A stretch of DNA of 64,000 nt from the NCBI GenBank assembly GCA_003488005.1, contig DNND01000066.1:70313-134312 (forward strand), in the 5' to 3' direction. Position 1 is the first letter of the stretch; each line of letters opens with the position of its first letter. This document shows, one piece after another, positions 60,703 to 64,000 of this stretch. The notes below the pieces were generated by a model. That model did no database searches, was not told where the DNA came from, and worked only from the letters and a program-made list of their open reading frames with translations. The position numbers and the translations under genes were made by a program. The DNA comes from Blastocatellia bacterium. Lineage in GTDB: Bacteria > Acidobacteriota > Blastocatellia > Pyrinomonadales > Pyrinomonadaceae.

Positions 60703-63228
60703 TTATGGTGCACCAATAATAACAAAAGGGGCCCAGTAGTAGGGATGACGAGTTTCGGAACCGCCGTTGAGCATGCGCAGTTTGGCTTCCCGAAGCGCCG
60801 CCGCCTTTGCGACGTTGTTGATCAACTGCTGATAAAAGTCCTTCATCAATTGCGCGGTTGATATGTCGCTTACCGCCCATTGACTGACGACCACCGAGCG
60901 GGCGCCGGCAATGAAAAAAGATCTGCTTAGTCCGATGATGCCTTCACCAGACAATAGCTGACCCCGGCCTGTTTCACAGGCGCTCAGGACCACCAGATCG
61001 CAGTTCAAATCCAAGTCCGCAATTTCGGTGGCTCGCAAAAATCCGTCCTCATCGTTATTTCCGTCAGGTCCCAGAACGACTGAGGAACGACCTGGATTTC
61101 GCTCATCAACTAAGCTGTGAGTGGCAAGGTGGATCCATTTGTATTTGCTGAGCGCTTCCTGCTTAAACGCTTTTTCAGTACTGTCCTTCCCTAAATACAG
61201 ACGCTCTCGCTCCGTGGGAATCAGACTTGCGATATATTCGACTTCGTCTCGTGTTCTTGGTAAACGTGACAGATTAGTCATGTCCCAGTCCCACGATGTG
61301 CGGTTGATTTCCGAAAGGGCTGCCGGAAGCTTCCGGCTAAGAGAGGTTTTCGATCGCTGCTGGAAGACGGGATCGCCAAAGGCGAGCAAATCCAGTTGAC
61401 CCTTAAGATCCGAAGCTGACTTGGGCGGCTGCCGCAGCAGTTCGATCAGACTCGCGGACGGCAGATAACTGATCTGGTGGTCTTCAATCAGGTAGCGGCC
61501 ATTATGGACCAACGATTCATATGGCACTTGGTTCAGCAGACCATCCGGGACCACAATCAGCTTGGAGTCGGCGTGCAGTTGGTCCGCCAGTTTGCCAAAA
61601 AGCATTGTGAAAAGATCCTCGGCCATCGCTCGCTGTTTCGTCACGCTTGATTGCAGGTGGAGATTCGTCGGTGCGACTGACAGATCATTCACGTACTGTC
61701 GGACTGTTCCCTCAATCTCCCTGCGGCCGGGGAGTATCTCGAAGCTGACAGTCTGGCGTGAGATCAGCCAGGCGAAGGACCGCTCCTCTCCTAAACAAAA
61801 CTCGAGCACCGATTCGCCATCACCGAGCACTTGATTCTGCAATTGTTTTAGTGTCGCAGGTTTGGAAAAAACCAGGCGGCGTTTGGGATGATTCAACTCG
61901 GCCTGGAGTCGTCTTTCCGCTAAATCATCTTCAACGTCAACCAACTCTCGCTGCAAATTTTCGCGCTGACTCCTATTCAAGGTGGGCGACAAGAGTCTTG
62001 TGCGCAGTGAAGCAACTGACGCTGACAACTCCCTCATCTTGTTGTCCGTATCACCCTCACTGCGGAAACCAACCAGGCGCCGAGCGCTGATCATCCCGGA
62101 CAGCGTTCTTACCCGGGCATACTGATATGCGTCGTAGGCTTCATTTGCTCGTCCCAACTCAACAAGCAGATCTACCAGCTCTCGATATGGCGCCTGACGC
62201 TCTTCCGCAAAGCCAAGCGCACTTGCTTCAGTCGATGCATAAACCGACCACCAATCGACAACCGTCCCGCTAACAGCACGGAAATACGACTTCAGCGCTT
62301 CATCGCGCAGTTGCAAAGCTCTCTGGGCCCGGGCTAACGCAAGCCAGCAGGGCCACCGCAGTGCATTCGCCTGTAACTTCTGAGAATTCGCGGACGCGCG
62401 ACGCGCGAGATCTTCCGCCATCCTGAGCGCCGACTCCGCCTGTTCTCTGGCTTGTGAGACTTGTCCGGCTGATAAACTCACACCGGACAAGAAACAAAGA
62501 ATCTTGATCTGAGCCGGTAGATCGTTGTTCTGACGATAGAGGGAAAACGCTCGATCGAGATCGCTGCGGCCCTTCTCGATCTGACCGTTCTTTAGCTCCA
62601 TCTGCGCCAGAAAGCCCAAGGACAAACCCAGCACTTTCTCGTCATTTCCCTTAACACTCGAGCTCACGGCGCTTTGAGCAATTTCCATAGCCCGTCTAAA
62701 ATCGCCGTTCTTAAAACTCAAGGTTGCAAGGTTCAGCTGAACATGTGCTTCGACCAGATAGTCTTTGTCTGCTCGGGCGAGAGACAGAGCCTTGGAGTAA
62801 TTGCGTTGCGCCAATTCAGTCTGGTATAGCTCAGCATAGATCTGGCCGATCGAATCGTAGGTCAAAGCTTTCAGGGAGGGTGAAAGCCTTTCGATCGCGA
62901 GCGTCTGACGATATTGACGTAGGGACTCATCGAAGCGCTTGTCGTTTCGATACAAGCCCCCGATCTGTAATCTGGCTCGCCCCGCTCGCTCCGGATCTCC
63001 GCGCCTGATCCACAAGAGACAAGCTTCATCGACTCGTTTGCTAACATCTCCCTGATCGCCCGTTTCAGCCAGTTCCATGGCTTCCACAAACAAACGCTCG
63101 GGATCATCCAGAAGAACCGCCGACCGATCATTATTCGCGTGAGGATTAGTCTGCAGGATTGGGTTAATGAATACCGGCGCCGAAAGTCCAAGCAGGACTA
63201 ACAGTCCTATAGAAGCTGGGTAGTTCAC
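60703..63228 (-). CDS. TPR-CHAT domain protein (caspase-like)
   Basis: An 841-residue exported or membrane-anchored protein. An N-terminal hydrophobic segment (about 5-22, ASIGLLVLLGLSAPVF) acts as signal or anchor. About 8-10 tetratricopeptide repeats follow (about 40-380; e.g. FDESLRQYRQTLAIERLSP, YAELYQTELAQRNYSKALSL). The C-terminal CHAT protease domain (about 500-841) has the caspase-type dyad WIHLATHS (His) and LVVLSACETGRG (Cys), and ends in HPYYWAPFVIIG. CHAT proteases include separase-like and gasdermin-activating enzymes; the target here is unknown. GTG start with GAGGAAG just upstream. First gene of the CHAT / sigma / anti-sigma operon, suggesting proteolytic control of envelope signalling. 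Confidence 0.92.
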   Translation of the reverse strand: MNYPASIGLLVLLGLSAPVFINPILQTNPHANNDRSAVLLDDPERLFVEAMELAETGDQGDVSKRVDEACLLWIRRGDPERAGRARLQIGGLYRNDKRFDESLRQYRQTLAIERLSPSLKALTYDSIGQIYAELYQTELAQRNYSKALSLARADKDYLVEAHVQLNLATLSFKNGDFRRAMEIAQSAVSSSVKGNDEKVLGLSLGFLAQMELKNGQIEKGRSDLDRAFSLYRQNNDLPAQIKILCFLSGVSLSAGQVSQAREQAESALRMAEDLARRASANSQKLQANALRWPCWLALARAQRALQLRDEALKSYFRAVSGTVVDWWSVYASTEASALGFAEERQAPYRELVDLLVELGRANEAYDAYQYARVRTLSGMISARRLVGFRSEGDTDNKMRELSASVASLRTRLLSPTLNRSQRENLQRELVDVEDDLAERRLQAELNHPKRRLVFSKPATLKQLQNQVLGDGESVLEFCLGEERSFAWLISRQTVSFEILPGRREIEGTVRQYVNDLSVAPTNLHLQSSVTKQRAMAEDLFTMLFGKLADQLHADSKLIVVPDGLLNQVPYESLVHNGRYLIEDHQISYLPSASLIELLRQPPKSASDLKGQLDLLAFGDPVFQQRSKTSLSRKLPAALSEINRTSWDWDMTNLSRLPRTRDEVEYIASLIPTERERLYLGKDSTEKAFKQEALSKYKWIHLATHSLVDERNPGRSSVVLGPDGNNDEDGFLRATEIADLDLNCDLVVLSACETGRGQLLSGEGIIGLSRSFFIAGARSVVVSQWAVSDISTAQLMKDFYQQLINNVAKAAALREAKLRMLNGGSETRHPYYWAPFVIIGAP

Positions 63229-63427
63229 ATCTTCCTCATATTCTGTTTGTGAGAGCGAGTGAAGACCTGAGTAGACGGCAAAACGTTTGTGATTCTATTG
63301 CCCCGCGAACTCACTCGGTTTTCTTAAACGTAGCAAACACGAAAAACACCCGTTGTTTCAACCTGATTGAACGACATAGTACGCACATTTACGGTTTGTT
63401 TCGATCTATTTTTTGCAGCGACGTGGG

Positions 63428-63463
63428 AAGACTCCCAGTGGATTTTTGAAGACTGGGAGTCTT
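63428..63463. terminator. Stem-loop, possible terminator
   Basis: A 10-bp stem AGACTCCCAG / CTGGGAGTCT with a loop of about 14 bases, between two minus-strand genes. On the plus strand it is followed by TTATT. On the minus strand, where termination would be useful after the LolA-like gene, the T tract is poor. Confidence 0.5.
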
Positions 63464-63488
63464 TATTGAAGGCCCGCACCTCAAGGCA

Positions 63489-64000
63489 CTAAGTCTTGAA
63501 GAAGCCTGAGGCAAACACCGGACTGAGTTCGAAAGTGTCGAACTTGAGTTCATAGAGAAGTGTCTCACCTTTTCTTACATTCTGATAGAAAGGCAGAGTC
63601 AGCCCAGCGACGGTACGATAATCACCGTACGTGATATTGATCTGACCGATTTCCAATCGATCGATCAAATGGTTTGAGTTGGAGTAGAAATACCAGGAAC
63701 CGCCGCGAGTCTTTACCTGAAATCGATTCCCTTTTTCCGTGGCGCCAACATCGATCACTTGCGTAGTAGGATCCGCAAGGCGTTTTAGAATGGGCAGAAG
63801 ACCGAAGGTCGCTATTTGAAATTTGATGCTAGCGGCCTCCGTGCCATCTACTGCTTTCACGTCCAATTGGGTTCCCGCCTGAAACGTGGTCCGAACCAGA
63901 GTATTCCCATCAAACAAATAACTCTGATTTGTGTATAGAGTGGCTCGGTCGTACCTCATCACCGGACCATCAGTAGAAAGATCAAGTTTCCTTTCAAACC
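63489..64000 (-). CDS. LolA-like outer-membrane lipoprotein-sorting-type protein (5' partial)
   Basis: The frame is open to the window edge (the internal GTG/ATG near 63957-63962 is not the true start), so only the last ~170 residues are visible. The fragment alternates short beta strands (LYTNQSYLFDGNTLVRTTF, GNRFQVKTRGGSWYFYSNS, LIDRLEIGQINITYGDYR, LTLPFYQNVRKGETLLYEL) and ends near PVFASGFFKT, a pattern seen in LolA/LppX-like lipoprotein-binding and related periplasmic proteins. The signal peptide and lipid-pocket residues lie outside the window. The family call is from the strand pattern only. Confidence 0.55.
   Translation of the reverse strand, partial: FERKLDLSTDGPVMRYDRATLYTNQSYLFDGNTLVRTTFQAGTQLDVKAVDGTEAASIKFQIATFGLLPILKRLADPTTQVIDVGATEKGNRFQVKTRGGSWYFYSNSNHLIDRLEIGQINITYGDYRTVAGLTLPFYQNVRKGETLLYELKFDTFELSPVFASGFFKT

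Overview
The window reads as a chromosomal segment of a Gram-negative, moderately GC-rich bacterium, most likely an Acidobacteriota member of the Blastocatellia/Pyrinomonadales type. This is an inference from gene content: a large Oar-like TonB-dependent receptor with an N-terminal carboxypeptidase-regulatory domain, an Ig/Calx-beta/DUF4214 surface protein, a PEP-CTERM protein, PEGA and CHAT-TPR proteins, and many hairpin-forming intergenic repeats. No rRNA gene is present to settle the taxonomy.

Layout. Positions 1-2852 hold the 3' part of a repeat-rich surface protein. Positions 3310-6058 hold rpsO and pnp with a structured RNA candidate between them. Positions 6261-8512 hold a PEP-CTERM protein (candidate sigma-54 promoter), a PEGA/OmpA-like protein and a small membrane protein, separated by clear terminators. 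Positions 8970-16282 are mostly metabolic: glycyl-tRNA synthetase, a hypothetical gene, a CCA-adding-type nucleotidyltransferase, a converging agmatine-to-putrescine operon (aguB, a small membrane protein, aguA) and an acyl-CoA dehydrogenase. Positions 16379-22402 hold a ppsA / response regulator / secreted protein operon, divergent from a class II fructose-1,6-bisphosphatase and a DUF2085 membrane protein. Positions 22892-27749 hold a membrane glycosyltransferase and the TonB-dependent receptor.

Positions 28286-47452 (minus strand) are a 19 kb operon for a complete Tc (ABC) toxin. It opens with a TcB-TcC fusion whose last ~115 residues look like a YwqJ-type zinc deaminase. Next comes a SUKH-3 immunity protein whose start overlaps the toxin stop by four bases, then a TcA split over two genes. 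A Tc toxin carrying its own immunity gene is the most striking system here: it suggests a payload that can also harm the producer or related bacteria.

Positions 48872-59071 (plus strand) hold a second unusual locus. It contains a lone tRNA-Ile(GAT), an IleRS with altered HIGH and KMSKS motifs fused in frame to a Leu/Val/Phe/Glu-type amino-acid dehydrogenase, a two-TM protein, a FRG-domain protein and a second IleRS of a different type. Positions 59114-63228 (minus strand) are a CHAT-TPR protein, a sigma factor and a zinc-finger anti-sigma factor. The window ends inside a LolA-like protein.

Several intergenic spaces carry inverted pairs of short tandem repeats (mostly 7-bp units) or larger palindromic dispersed repeats. 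These often sit directly at stop codons and in two places distort apparent gene starts.
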